This document shows positions 31,101 to 38,071 of a stretch of 64,000 bases of DNA, piece after piece. This stretch comes from an uncultured Saprospiraceae bacterium (lineage in GTDB: Bacteria; Bacteroidota; Bacteroidia; Chitinophagales; Saprospiraceae). The position numbers and the translations under genes were made by a program. Numbering within the stretch: the stretch's first letter is position 1; the number at the start of each line of letters is the position of its first letter. Below the pieces are notes generated by a model that did no database searches, was not told where the DNA came from, and saw nothing but the letters and a program-made list of their open reading frames with translations. The stretch covers positions 38,278-102,277 of the forward strand of contig CALFUU010000052.1 in the NCBI GenBank assembly GCA_937929835.1. The letters run 5' to 3'.

Positions 31101-32271
31101 TTCTTAAACTAGTGGCGTGTAGAATGAAGTTTTTGGGTTCAGGATAATTCCACTCGGGTCCACATATGCCGTTATACGACATCAAGGTATTACCACTACC
31201 AATTTCATAGGCATTACCAGCAGGGTGTTGACCCCCTTCACAGTTGCTACCATCCCCGTTAAATGTGTGCGGGCATCCAAATTGGTGGCCAAACTCGTGT
31301 GCTGCTAAAAGGGCAAATCCAGCAGGATTGCCAGTAGAGAAACTGCTAAATCCAGCAGCTTTTCTATTGCTCTCGAGACAGACAACACCGACGCCTGCGG
31401 TACCTGATCCACCACTGCTTATGGTGTGAAATAGGTGACCTAAGTCATATTGATTAATATTAAATTCAGTTGGGATACCTGCTTGCGCTGCCGAGGCATC
31501 AGGATTATCAGGATAGGGATCTGTCGCTGGATCATTATTAAGCTTCGGAGCACCTGGTGCCATAATCAACTCAATGTTCACTTCTCTTTCGAACATTGCA
31601 CTCACATCACTCAATAAGGTTATGGCTTGATTTCTTACTGCCGTGTTATTGTTGCCATTAGCTTGATAATATTCTCCAGTTGTTGAAACACCTACACGAT
31701 ACACTCTGCGTCTCGCACCTAGCATTTTCAAGTTCTCTCTCGTTTCATCATCAAATACTGGCGTTGTTGCTTGGCTAGTATTGACAACGTCATGTGTACC
31801 ACAGCTATGTTGGACTTGATCGCTGATGCCTAATTCTTGTATGTACTTTCTTTGGCCATTTTCTTCTTTTGGATAGATCTTAACCATCTTACCATTATAG
31901 AGATAGGTAATGTTGACACCAATAGGTCCTGTGACGATTCTACCTTGTAAGAGTGGGTCTGACTTACAGTGAATCTTGTACGTCCTTATCTCATCCCAAG
32001 GGCTAGGATCATTGCCATAGATAGAGTATTCTTTTCTGAAGAAAGTGAGCTCCTCAGATAAGAAAGGCAGTCTTACCGCTATAGACTTGGTATCAGCTAT
32101 CTTATTAAAGAGGGCATCCTCGTTAATGGCGATTTCTGACTGACTATTATAATCTGTTTTGGCAAACAATGACTCGACTGATATAGCTTTCTGCGGTGCT
32201 GTATCCTGTGCGGTAACTGTAAAAGAGATAAGAATAAGAGAAATGAAAATAGACAATGAATTTTTCAACAT
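22144..32271 (-). CDS. Giant secreted metalloprotease with ~29 Ig/PKD-like domains and T9SS type B sorting domain
   Basis: 3375 residues. Signal peptide (residues 1-21), then a ~170-residue pro-region. A reprolysin-like zinc metallopeptidase follows, with HEFGHQFGCPH near residue 327 and a Met-turn-like NTLMSYNG. Next come a PKD-like segment and beta-rich domains to about residue 990. About 29 Ig-like domains of ~75-85 residues follow, each with an early Cys (FCEG), a core Trp and a late Cys (AGC or QCE). One of them has a Ca-loop-like insert (DVNGNGIQDSNEDTNND, near 1200). The last ~85 residues are the gliding-type CTD: TPNQDGINDELEF, FSRWGNVVYEK, WDGTRNGDPLPADTYYY. Expected to be a long surface filament or adhesin carrying a distal protease, exported by T9SS with the PorP/SprF protein encoded 4 bp downstream. 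Confidence 0.88.
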   Translation of the reverse strand: MLKNSLSIFISLILISFTVTAQDTAPQKAISVESLFAKTDYNSQSEIAINEDALFNKIADTKSIAVRLPFLSEELTFFRKEYSIYGNDPSPWDEIRTYKIHCKSDPLLQGRIVTGPIGVNITYLYNGKMVKIYPKEENGQRKYIQELGISDQVQHSCGTHDVVNTSQATTPVFDDETRENLKMLGARRRVYRVGVSTTGEYYQANGNNNTAVRNQAITLLSDVSAMFEREVNIELIMAPGAPKLNNDPATDPYPDNPDASAAQAGIPTEFNINQYDLGHLFHTISSGGSGTAGVGVVCLESNRKAAGFSSFSTGNPAGFALLAAHEFGHQFGCPHTFNGDGSNCEGGQHPAGNAYEIGSGNTLMSYNGICGPEWNYPEPKNFILHATSLRNVFEHVTAFECNTDDWSEVVNTIPDANANPCGAVYRVPRNTAFSLTGSATDAEGDPLTYSWEQFDEDGAGRPTHGFLGNQAAGSSIAPILRNYAPTTNPTRDFPSRRIQANGLNSDKFERVSSVARTLHFRLVVRDNNPAGGATDWEEITMQVTSGSFDINSPNGGEIYAAGDQVDVMWSANGSQNLCANLAIRLSADGGVTFPYLLKDNVDIGSNLETVTIPAGFSATGAAKLQLICEDYDCFSFYDGSNNDFEITSECTTPNNTLCDTEFLSAEFRDPRLDLGATTATGNAILAISDEVAENVDDMDIAIFNNSRTGCTEIADDRDFRPIRITPTESGSYNFAVDDGGGNVGAYSIFRESTFNTANPCASFVSSNSRSTSNGFLSDTNWDVELDACESYLLCAMITESSRRRIRIPRITGPGLLLADFQANSASNITFVAVNELSDNIVMVNDDSDFTQLNPGTFRIHSIYYESGLNPQDWIGQSIDDLIRIGDCINVSANFKEVFIDASCAILNFTALDQTSCLSSNNTYNQTFSFEVGMGPSTGMVTINGQTFPMTPGTTTVTLTNLISDGEDVNLNFSFSDDDGCVKVVESAFTAPANCCNIDIDLISQDICTGEIAVLDAGNDGLTYEWFFGSQPVFGNDAVVNPTEDGIYTVIVTDIGGCQKSETTTVSFNDPPSATINDDPIEMCSGDRVRLDVDTSNRDSLSWLLNGTPIPGLTNVEDPIIEQSGLYEIQVFRGGCMRSTTIRALFLDGPDVELGQDILVCEGESVILGPLPDPDLEYRWFKRFNAAFTLSTTNTLDVTRDGCWDVNGNGIQDSNEDTNNDGLFDSNDCEGQYIVFATNTQGCTSSDTVRVDIEVPFEIDLGPDFEECENISRDLRFNARNNPVKWFLDGVLQTDLVTNEILNPGSGLWEAQICLSPTCIISDEVLITRVESPDIELGPNLAFCEGEIIDVDLVAGPNSIYDYRWFLTQGTNPPEFLTGGIRGSWNAVDTGFYLVQATTKDNAACIAFDEVTIEYVSNPTISFPDAIVEFCDGETETVTAMASAEGINWYFEGNLLSNVSGSSIDVSQAGMYEARIAEGQACQAEASFQVVLTPSPELDLPPAAVGCQGSDVELIGSTSTDNTYAWLLNGNVINGATTGTFVAREAGQYILFAQSMSTSCTRRDTTFVAFTDAPTIDIADETIEGCAGESIRLIANSNVGGSSIVWLLDGLPITQLGAAIEVTEPGTYEAIVGLGQSCESRDAIVVTFLDTPVPNLGDDFSHCDGQDRFLAAPTGMNFTYVWSLNGQAISGENSDMINVQTYGEGLYEVRVQNSAGCSGTDVVNVNFVESTVLVFFTSPIDICVGSAMTNTTIEVTATGPTDNLVWYKDNNLIMDAVGTTIEADGSGTYRVVSFEGEACESSAEVVVTFLDPPTIMDLGSDQVGCEGDIITLDAGENPDYTYAWSLDNMNQGSTAQIEATRPGTYIVVVRDLAGCENSDTINVSFESQTMVDLPEMNNLCPGADLVAMSNVSTLTWFLDGIELDGVTGTEIAVTTPGTYRAVAGIGTTCESEDEVIVAFSESPQIDIPDTESACQGDAILLTGGDDGRFTYTWAELSDGEIKTGEEGSLEIEQSGTYILTATNMDGCSTSDTTVIEFLESPIVTLPMDAEFCASTSGTITVDATNVSVVKWYLDGNEILGETDTTLEVTESGDYRVVAGEGLQCSDEATITVSFLDAPDISLSDSESACEPNTVPLMAGPDDAFDYVWVLEGTGEIQSGSVGSFEARQSGTYIVTATNSAGCETTDSTVVQILEAPVVTLDATYEFCEGEVGTLITDAVNVTVVKWYFEGDEILGETDAVLTVTEPGTYRVVAGEGLQCSSEATTLVTFIEAPDIALPELETACEPDAVPLTAGPDGDFDYVWIQEGVGEIQAGMMGSYTAMVSGRYFVSATNSAGCTTADTVSVEILEAPVVTLEPNLEFCNGEMAILSADAINVTAVKWYFNGEEIIDETDTTLEITTSGEYRVIAGEGLLCSSESTTNVTFVDAPDVSLPDDQEACEGELVPIVGMGSGQFDYTWVNENGDVLGMGSDDIDPLEVTTTDTYTLTAVNSAGCETVISTRVDFLDTPTVTLPDATLDFCNNDDTEIVGTASTGSVIWLLNGNELMGETDPTIVATQSGTYEIIAGFGTQCEARAEVAVEIFEAPIIDLDDQSICQGQTDILEAGQDGLFTYEWSVNGGAIDNPSGSLEVNETLVGLMGTVEVTATDDNNCSTTVTANVEFVEAPMVSLPETLEFCEGTTEVLTLQSSVTVVNWYLNGTPIMGENGVTLDITEPGTYEAIAAEGQQCEASASIEVIAVSAPVLELGPDVEECAGTPVDLVLTSDTNADVVWDRGGDILAGESGNMITVSDPGVYTATVMNMAGCTSSVSQEVQFFAEAMATIDNLPAGVCAGISVPLEATSDGVRFEWLDSNGNPIQGATGLTQEFSQSGDYSFVAYNAIDCATVFDFSLEFREAPLIDLGPSVVEACVNETIELSTPSEVDVLYQWTRNGAPINGENESFLTVTESGTYELTAINDIQCESSASVEVTFIDFPTLSVNPTESFCEGDNVVLTAMTNANLIIWMLDGTIVASDVDTYTANQPGTYTVTATTPQDCSVSEQIVVSEIVIPSISFNDLDLCPNDPNVTVTVPAVFDTYVWSGGSATSNDENYVVSYQDVSTVTTETVTFVGMTTEGCEVTQSFNVTFQPRVMAVAANETLEICLGDSVPLEVTPGFNYEWEDPSGTLSTTISASPVATPIETTTYTVLVTGTCPDDVVVIDITVIVNDLPVVNAGEDREVLPDAEFTLEATGGVSYNWDNTDVILVGASSSTPTIAITEATTFTVTVVDNNGCIGTDDITININMDPGSVVRTITMFTPNQDGINDELEFEGLEQFERINLTVFSRWGNVVYEKRGYQRDADRWDGTRNGDPLPADTYYYILEFDGFEIKSSLTLLRD
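22430..29290 (-). repeat. Array of ~29 Ig-like coding repeats, alternating two types
   Basis: Within the giant gene, domains tend to alternate. One type has a YxW core and an NxxGC end; the other has a VxWYLDGNEI core and a GTYRVVAGEGLQC end. Three consecutive two-domain units starting near 24993, 25460 and 25924 (plus-strand coordinates) have a period of about 465 bp and are clearly the most alike. This indicates recent duplication of a ~155-residue pair. Confidence 0.75.
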
Positions 32272-32395
32272 CTGGCTAGTGATTTTATAGCAACTAATAT
32301 AGACAAACTGACCCCAAATCTGAGGCTAGTACCTATATATTATTGCCCTAATTCTCACATCGGACAGATATAGAAAAGCACAGATAGAAGGGACC

Positions 32396-33241
32396 TTAAC
32401 GTTTAGAACGTTTAGATTTATCTTGTTGTGAATTTTGATATTTAATTCCTACACCTGGAGTCGTACCTAAGACAGGATGATACAGTACGTGCCCTTCCAG
32501 GTTAAGTTTGTCCGACAATTGATAAGAAAAGCCACCGCCGCTCTGTCCAGATGCTGTTCTCGAACCTATACGCAGTTCGAATTTGGGGTGGGGTTGATAG
32601 CTGATGCCGACCTTGACATTCAGAATTGTCTCCAGTTCTTTAGCCATCTCGATTCTTATATTGATTTTAGGGGACACTTTGTAAGCCAATCCAAAGGCTA
32701 AGGAGGACATCAGAGTGGTATTATCGATTAATTGGGCTGCTTCTAGATTTGAGAGTATAAGCCCATAATTCAGCTGGGAGGTTATTTTACCGGATAGACC
32801 GATTCTATAGAATGGCTTTTGAGTGCTGCCAAACTCATTGAGCGACAACTGGTAATAGCCTAATTCTATGGATCCAGCAATGTTTTGACCTAATTGTCTA
32901 CGATATAACCCACTGATTGTCTGTTCATTATAAGCTTCAAAGCCATAATTGGAAAGCCTTACCCCTACCGCTCCATTTTCACCTGTCTTAATGTATCCTG
33001 CTAGACCCGCAGCGGTTAGCTCAGAAAACCCAAATCTACTCTCGGCTGCAAGTACCAGCCCATTGCTATAGTCTGGAGAGAGTGCAGAGAAATTGGATAA
33101 GATGGCGTCAGATTCATCTAGGGTCGTCGTTATACCGCCTAATGATTGACTCACAGAACCAGTATTCACTAAGGCGGTACGCTGGGCAGACAGCGAAAAA
33201 CTCAAACAAGTCACCATTAGATACAAATAACGTCTCAACAT
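32396..33241 (-). CDS. PorV/PorQ-like outer-membrane beta-barrel protein
   Basis: 281 residues from the ATG at 33241, which gives a clean signal peptide (MLRRYLYLMVTCLSFSLSAQ). ATG 33271 and TTG 33274 lie in or beside a -7 box (33272-33279) and cannot be the start of an mRNA made from it. The mature N-terminus (TALVNTGSVSQSLGGITTTL) and successive amphipathic strands resemble the PorV/PorQ group of FadL-like barrels linked to T9SS. It ends in a basic tail (QQDKSKRSKR), unusual for a barrel, which normally ends with an aromatic residue. It is divergent from the NUC1 nuclease gene. The exact subfamily is uncertain. Confidence 0.55.
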   Translation of the reverse strand: MLRRYLYLMVTCLSFSLSAQRTALVNTGSVSQSLGGITTTLDESDAILSNFSALSPDYSNGLVLAAESRFGFSELTAAGLAGYIKTGENGAVGVRLSNYGFEAYNEQTISGLYRRQLGQNIAGSIELGYYQLSLNEFGSTQKPFYRIGLSGKITSQLNYGLILSNLEAAQLIDNTTLMSSLAFGLAYKVSPKINIRIEMAKELETILNVKVGISYQPHPKFELRIGSRTASGQSGGGFSYQLSDKLNLEGHVLYHPVLGTTPGVGIKYQNSQQDKSKRSKR

Positions 33242-33271
33242 TATATATTTTAGAAATTTGAACAAGCACAT

Positions 33272-33279
33272 CAAAAATA
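33272..33279 (-). promoter_or_regulatory. Bacteroidota -7 box TATTTTTG that decides the start of the barrel gene
   Basis: Exact TAnnTTTG on the minus strand. Transcription would start near 33265, downstream of the two more distal in-frame start codons, leaving ATG 33241 with a leader of about 24 nt. Confidence 0.5.
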
Positions 33280-33285
33280 TCCAAT

Positions 33286-34218
33286 TTGGCTAAACTTAGA
33301 AGAAATCATTCGGGCAGAGGGAAAGGTGGCTTTATGGGCAGAGCGGTCATTGTCACTTTAGGACTCATAGGCGCCCTGATTTATGGCTTTATCCACTTTA
33401 ACCTAGATACTGGGGACAATAGATCTTCCAATAGAGGAGGTCAGCATTCTACAAGATCAATTCCTGTAAATCTAGGGAATGGAGATTATAGTTATGTCCC
33501 CAAAGGTGATCATCAGGAGATTATACACCATAAATACTATTCTCTTGACTACAATGAGGATTACGAAGTGCCTAATTGGGTAGCCTACAAGCTTACAGAG
33601 GAATCCCTTAAAATTAAGAATGTCCCGAGAGCCAAACGATTCAAGTCAGATCAAGAGGTGGATCGACGATCAGCAAAACACGCCGACTATACGCATTCTG
33701 GCTATACGCGTGGGCATATGGCGCCTGCTGGAGATATGGCATTTAACACGGAGGCGATGCAAGAGTGCTTCTATATGAGCAATATGGCACCACAGATACG
33801 CCAAGTCAATAATGGCATCTGGAAGGAGTTGGAGGAGAATGTAAGAGACTGGGCCTATGATAATGATGAAATCTATATCGTTACAGGTCCCTTATTTTAT
33901 AATGACAAACCCAAAAGAATAGGCGATAATAGGGTGGCGGTACCTGATGCTTTCTTTAAGGCTATTCTTGATAATGAAGGCTCTAAAAAGAAAGCAATAG
34001 GTTTCATCATTCCTCACGAAAAGTCAGATAGACATCTCAGAGAGTACGCGGTTTCCATCGATGAATTAGAGCAAAAAACTGGTATCGATATGTATGCAGA
34101 TGTTATCACGGATGACAATTTGGAAGAGTCATTGGAATCTTCATTTGACGTCAACAAATGGCAGATTAGTAAAAAGAGATTCAATCAAAGAGTCAATCAC
34201 TGGAATAAAGAAAAATAG
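33286..34218 (+). CDS. Membrane-anchored DNA/RNA non-specific endonuclease (NUC1 family)
   Basis: 310 residues from TTG 33286; ATG 33337 (residue 18) is an alternative that would remove the basic N-terminus. A basic cytoplasmic segment is followed by one transmembrane helix (about residues 18-38, RAVIVTLGLIGALIYGF). The nuclease domain then faces the periplasm or outside. The beta-beta-alpha-metal motif reads YTRGHMAPAGDM, matching the DRGH active site with His as general base. FYMSNMAPQ and NNGIWKELE supply the downstream Asn and Glu metal ligands. It should cut single- and double-stranded nucleic acid. This is the second exported nuclease in the window, after the EEP protein at 10153. Confidence 0.85.
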   Translation: MAKLRRNHSGRGKGGFMGRAVIVTLGLIGALIYGFIHFNLDTGDNRSSNRGGQHSTRSIPVNLGNGDYSYVPKGDHQEIIHHKYYSLDYNEDYEVPNWVAYKLTEESLKIKNVPRAKRFKSDQEVDRRSAKHADYTHSGYTRGHMAPAGDMAFNTEAMQECFYMSNMAPQIRQVNNGIWKELEENVRDWAYDNDEIYIVTGPLFYNDKPKRIGDNRVAVPDAFFKAILDNEGSKKKAIGFIIPHEKSDRHLREYAVSIDELEQKTGIDMYADVITDDNLEESLESSFDVNKWQISKKRFNQRVNHWNKEK

Positions 34219-34242
34219 GCCTTGAAATTCAAGACCTATTTT
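34212..34242. terminator. Bidirectional terminator between convergent genes
   Basis: AAAATAGG (34212-34219) pairs with CCTATTTT (34235-34242), with an inner CTTGA/TCAAG stem. A and T runs on both sides suit termination of the NUC1 gene and of the convergent membrane protein gene. Confidence 0.7.
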
Positions 34243-34259
34243 CTATATATTTTTCGTGT

Positions 34260-34970
34260 TTAGTTGACGGCTTCTTCCAGCATTTCGCCAGCTTTTGCTT
34301 TGACTTTAGAAGCTTTGGCAGATCTCTTTCTACAGACTTTACATAGTTCGGAGATACCTTTTTGTTCCCACGATTCCTTGATGCTACCATTGCTCAGTGC
34401 TTTGCCTTTTATGTATTGGCAATCATTGTAAGCGTGATACTTATTACCTGCCTTAGACCAGAATACATTATTGGCGTTAATGCCTACACTACTGGCCGCT
34501 TTATTCTGCTCTTCTATTTCCTTGGAATACTTTTCTATTGAGGCCGCATCAAATTCAGCTCCCGAGATACCTGCTGCAGTCATTGCTACTGAGGCTGCAG
34601 TGCCCGCTATGGCTTTGGTCTTGCCACTGATATTATTACTTGTAAATATTGAGATAACCATAGGTAAAAAACACATTACCCCCATAATGGCTCCGAGCTG
34701 ATTTTGGAGAAAGAAGCGCAGTTGGTTTTTTTCTGAAGTGGGATCAAGCTTATTACTTTTTTTCCAAAATCTACCCGAGAAAAAAGCGATGGCCAGAATG
34801 GCAACTATGGCCACGATCAGTGCTATCAATGTTTCGTCAGAGATAAGTTTCATAATGGCTAATACTTGGCCGATCATAGCCACAACCCAACCTATTATTG
34901 CATACGTTCTAAATTTTCTAGCTGTTGCTTTTGCTTCTGGTGAAGCTACAAAAGTCCTTGTTTCAGGCAT
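34260..34970 (-). CDS. Multi-pass membrane protein with C-terminal Cys/His motif
   Basis: 236 residues, family not recognised. Hydrophobic segments near residues 24-44, 48-66 and 92-112 (ending MVISIFT), plus a weaker Ala/Gly-rich one near 120-140, suggest three or four membrane passes. The soluble C-terminal part contains KYHAYNDCQYIKG and, about 30 residues later, ELCKVCRKR. This His/Cys-Cys-Cys arrangement could bind zinc and resembles short Cys-rich tails seen in other uncharacterised membrane proteins. It ends in a Lys/Ala-rich tail. It stands alone between a convergent nuclease and a 238-bp gap in which no convincing gene is seen. Confidence 0.55.
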   Translation of the reverse strand: MPETRTFVASPEAKATARKFRTYAIIGWVVAMIGQVLAIMKLISDETLIALIVAIVAILAIAFFSGRFWKKSNKLDPTSEKNQLRFFLQNQLGAIMGVMCFLPMVISIFTSNNISGKTKAIAGTAASVAMTAAGISGAEFDAASIEKYSKEIEEQNKAASSVGINANNVFWSKAGNKYHAYNDCQYIKGKALSNGSIKESWEQKGISELCKVCRKRSAKASKVKAKAGEMLEEAVN

Positions 34971-35208
34971 ATTCTTTATTATTTAAGACATTGATATTCT
35001 AATGCAGTCACAATTTAAACATTAGACTTTATTATAACATATCAATTCTCTTAAAATTGGGCGGTGCCTACACTACAATCGAGATGGTTCGGAACAAGAT
35101 GGGGTTACACAATTGTAAAACCATTGATGTGGGGCTAAGCTACAGTTACAGCTATTGTTTGTAGGATCCTGACAATAGAGAGGGAAGAGGGAAGAGTGGG
35201 GGTATAGC

Positions 35209-35799
35209 TTATCTATTCTTAACTGGTTGTACTGTAGGTTGTACCATAGCTGGCGTAATCACTGGCTCTGTGTAGGGTACACCTGACTTATAATTTTCCT
35301 CATATCTATGCCAAGGGGTCGTCGTATGATAGTCTCCTGCAAAATAGTTGATGATAATCTCAAAAGTTCTAGAATCTTGGAATCCTGGAATCGGTTGGAT
35401 AACGTCTAGATTGGGGTCTATAAATACAACTGTGGGGTAGCTCATTCTGCCGTTCATTATCTCTTGCGCCAACTCGTGATAACCGCGCTTTCCAAAACCA
35501 GAAACATAACTGTACACTTTGTTATCGTAGATGATGTCTTCTTTCTGCTCAGCGTCAAACTTAACTGCATAGAAGTTTTGGTTAACAAATTCTGCTATGT
35601 TTTCTTTTTGGAAGGTTCTGGAATCCATTTTCTTACACCAAGTACACCAAGCTGTGTGGACATCCACCAAGATCTTTTTCTTCTCAATCTTATTCTTTTC
35701 TAAAGCCTCTTCCCAAGTAAGCCAGTTAATGGTGGTTTGGCCTTGAAGAGATATACAAAAGAAACAAACTAAAGCAGTGTAAAAAGCGTATCGGAACAT
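35209..35799 (-). CDS. Secreted thioredoxin-like protein (DUF255-type)
   Basis: 196 residues, signal peptide ending LQGQ. A thioredoxin fold is indicated by ILVDVHTAWCTWCKKMD, with a CTWC redox motif, and by SYPTVVFIDPN, which supplies the cis-Pro. This matches exported thioredoxin family proteins with DUF255-like WCxWCK motifs. Expected role is thiol-disulfide exchange in the periplasm. The C-terminal ~30 residues are Pro-rich (PVITPAMVQPTVQP) and probably unstructured. It lies 91 bp downstream of ribD on the same strand, possibly on its own promoter. Confidence 0.78.
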   Translation of the reverse strand: MFRYAFYTALVCFFCISLQGQTTINWLTWEEALEKNKIEKKKILVDVHTAWCTWCKKMDSRTFQKENIAEFVNQNFYAVKFDAEQKEDIIYDNKVYSYVSGFGKRGYHELAQEIMNGRMSYPTVVFIDPNLDVIQPIPGFQDSRTFEIIINYFAGDYHTTTPWHRYEENYKSGVPYTEPVITPAMVQPTVQPVKNR

Positions 35800-35890
35800 T
35801 TAATTGTATTTCAATTTACCATCAAATAAACACCAAACTAACCAGATATACACTGCTGCTTCACTTAGCGATTAGTTAATTAAAACAACC

Positions 35891-36931
35891 TTAACACTTG
35901 TTTAGAGGTGTGAGGTACTCAATGACATCCGACTCTAACTTTTGAGTGTGCCAAAGCTTCCCTTTTACTTGAGGGGCCCTTATTCCAGAGGTGAGGACAG
36001 TGGGGGTTTTAATGATCCGACACGCATCCCAAAGGTCAGCTGCGACAAACTTCTTGAGGGTCTTAGAGCCACCTTCGACAAGTAAATGGTGTACCCCTTT
36101 CTCAAAGAGTAGGTCCAATATGCCAGTTAAGTCACCATCAACAATAGGACGGTGAACACACTCTTTATTCTTATAGACCTGATCAGCTATGTCGCCTACA
36201 AAGAGTGTGGGTCTATCATCTGTCCAGACTTGCTTGGTTTTTAACTCAGTCATATCGTCTGTCACTACAATCCGGAGTGGGTCTGGGCCAGGCACTAGGC
36301 GTGCATTTAAGCTGGGATCATCTGTGACTGCTGTATTGTAACCTACAAGGATGCCATTTATCTCCGTACGCCATTGATGTGATTTGATTTTGGACAGTTT
36401 GTTGGAAAGCCATACTTGCTTGCCTCGTTTTCCGATATAACCATCTGCGCTCTGTGCCCATTTAAGAATGATGTGTGGTCGCTTACTTAGATGTGCCTTA
36501 AATGGTGCAATGACACGATAGCCCTCCTCAGATAAGACACCAGAGACCACCTCGACACCAGCTTTTTTTAAGAGAGCAGTAGAAATGGAATCTACCTTTT
36601 CGTTAGGGTCATTGATTGATATAACAACCTTCTTAATCTCATTGGCCAGTATTGCGCTGGTACAGGGTGGTGTCTTGGAGTGGATACAGCAAGGTTCTAA
36701 GCTTACATAGATCGTAGAGTCTGCGATAAGTGGCTTGTCTGCTTCCTTGACACTGGATAAGCAATTGATCTCTGCGTGCGGGCCTCCATATCGCATATGA
36801 TAGCCTTCTCCTATTATTCTATCCTGATGTACCAGTACTGCGCCTACCCAAGGATTTGTCTGTGTGGCTTTACCACCTTTGCGAGCCAGCTCTAGGCAGC
36901 GTCGCATATATTTTTCGTAAGTCTTATTCAC
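35891..36931 (-). CDS. ribD: Bifunctional riboflavin biosynthesis deaminase/reductase
   Basis: 346 residues. The N-terminal deaminase has the zinc site HAEINCL plus EPCCIHSKTPPCT. The C-terminal reductase domain starts near residue 150 (HIILKWAQSADGYIG) and includes HLLVEGGSKT. It catalyses the second and third steps of riboflavin synthesis: deamination of the pyrimidine, then NADPH-dependent reduction of the ribosyl side chain. The gap to the upstream cysteine desulfurase gene is 7 bp, so they share an operon. Other rib genes are not in the window. Confidence 0.93.
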   Translation of the reverse strand: MNKTYEKYMRRCLELARKGGKATQTNPWVGAVLVHQDRIIGEGYHMRYGGPHAEINCLSSVKEADKPLIADSTIYVSLEPCCIHSKTPPCTSAILANEIKKVVISINDPNEKVDSISTALLKKAGVEVVSGVLSEEGYRVIAPFKAHLSKRPHIILKWAQSADGYIGKRGKQVWLSNKLSKIKSHQWRTEINGILVGYNTAVTDDPSLNARLVPGPDPLRIVVTDDMTELKTKQVWTDDRPTLFVGDIADQVYKNKECVHRPIVDGDLTGILDLLFEKGVHHLLVEGGSKTLKKFVAADLWDACRIIKTPTVLTSGIRAPQVKGKLWHTQKLESDVIEYLTPLNKC

Positions 36932-36938
36932 AAACTTA

Positions 36939-38066
36939 CTACACCGCTACGGGTGTGATTGTTTTCAGCTTCTCAATAACAAAATCAACTTCTTCGTTGG
37001 TATTGAGATGTGAGAAGGAAAATCTTACGGTTTTTCGTTTTGCATTATGACCGATGGCTTGTAGCACGTGCGAGTCGTTTTCGACTCCTGAGCTACAGGC
37101 ACTCCCAGAGGAGGCTGATATACCAGAGATATCTAGATTCATCATCAGCATTTCTGATTTGGGAGTGGGTGGAAAGGAGACACTACATATGTTGTATAGC
37201 CCCTTACTTGTGCTATTGAATTGTATGTCTTGAAAAGTAGTGCTGAGCTGAGCCTCAAAGTAACTCCTGACTGCACTTACTTTTTCTTTTCTATAATCCA
37301 TTTCATCTAACGCCATCTTGAAGGCCTTCGCCATTCCAGCTATACCATAGATGTTTTCTGTTCCAGATCGCATACCCCTTTCTTGATCTCCTCCGTAGAA
37401 CATTGGTTTGATCAAGTTATCATTATTGATATAAACAAAGCCAACCCCTTTAGGGCCAAAAAACTTGTGTGAAGCTCCACAGAGGAAACTAACTTTTGTC
37501 TTTGCGAGATTAATGGGCAGTTTGGCTATGGTCTGTGCCGTATCGGTATGCAGAAGGGTAGAGGTCTGCATACATAGTTGAGATAATTTCTCTAGATCAC
37601 AAAGCGCTCCGATTTCATTGTTGCCGTGCATAACCGAAACCAACGTCGGTATTCCGTCTCCTAAGATAATCGCTAATTTTTCTAAGTCTATCTGGCCTTT
37701 ATCATCTACTTCTAGAAGTAACACTTGGGCCATTTCTCTCTCTCGGATATAATCTAAGGTATGCAGTATACAGTGATGTTCTATAGTCGTAGATATGATT
37801 CTCTGGACGCCTAGATCTCGGATACTGGCCAGCAGCGCCATGTTGTTGGCTTCTGTCGCACCAGATGTAAAAAAGATCTCTCCTGAGGAGGCATTGAGAC
37901 CTGTTGCAATAGTCTTTCTGGCCTCTTCTATTACTATCCTCGCTTGTCTTCCGTGGAGGTGTATAGATGAGGGATTGCCATACACTTCTGAAATAATTTT
38001 AGTCATTTCATCCTGCACCTCTGGTAGCAATGGCGTCGTAGAGGCATTATCAAAGTATACTCTCAT
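36939..38066 (-). CDS. Cysteine desulfurase, NifS/IscS type
   Basis: 375 residues. TSGATEANNMAL and GASHKFFGPKGVGFVYI (PLP Lys) are present. The catalytic-Cys loop SSGSACSSGVENDSHVL has the group I (NifS/IscS) form. The enzyme removes sulfur from cysteine as a persulfide for iron-sulfur clusters or tRNA thiolation. It lies 5 bp downstream of a second, distantly related class V enzyme and 7 bp upstream of ribD. Since fdx, iscX and hscA occur elsewhere in the window, it may be the IscS of this genome, but a dedicated thiolation role cannot be excluded. Confidence 0.88.
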   Translation of the reverse strand: MRVYFDNASTTPLLPEVQDEMTKIISEVYGNPSSIHLHGRQARIVIEEARKTIATGLNASSGEIFFTSGATEANNMALLASIRDLGVQRIISTTIEHHCILHTLDYIREREMAQVLLLEVDDKGQIDLEKLAIILGDGIPTLVSVMHGNNEIGALCDLEKLSQLCMQTSTLLHTDTAQTIAKLPINLAKTKVSFLCGASHKFFGPKGVGFVYINNDNLIKPMFYGGDQERGMRSGTENIYGIAGMAKAFKMALDEMDYRKEKVSAVRSYFEAQLSTTFQDIQFNSTSKGLYNICSVSFPPTPKSEMLMMNLDISGISASSGSACSSGVENDSHVLQAIGHNAKRKTVRFSFSHLNTNEEVDFVIEKLKTITPVAV

Positions 38067-38071
38067 CGTTA

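Noticed and set aside
34971..35208. Possible small gene or RNA in the 238-bp gap
   Set aside because: Only a 26-codon frame is present, with no membrane or motif character and no hairpin with a T-run; I see nothing I can support.
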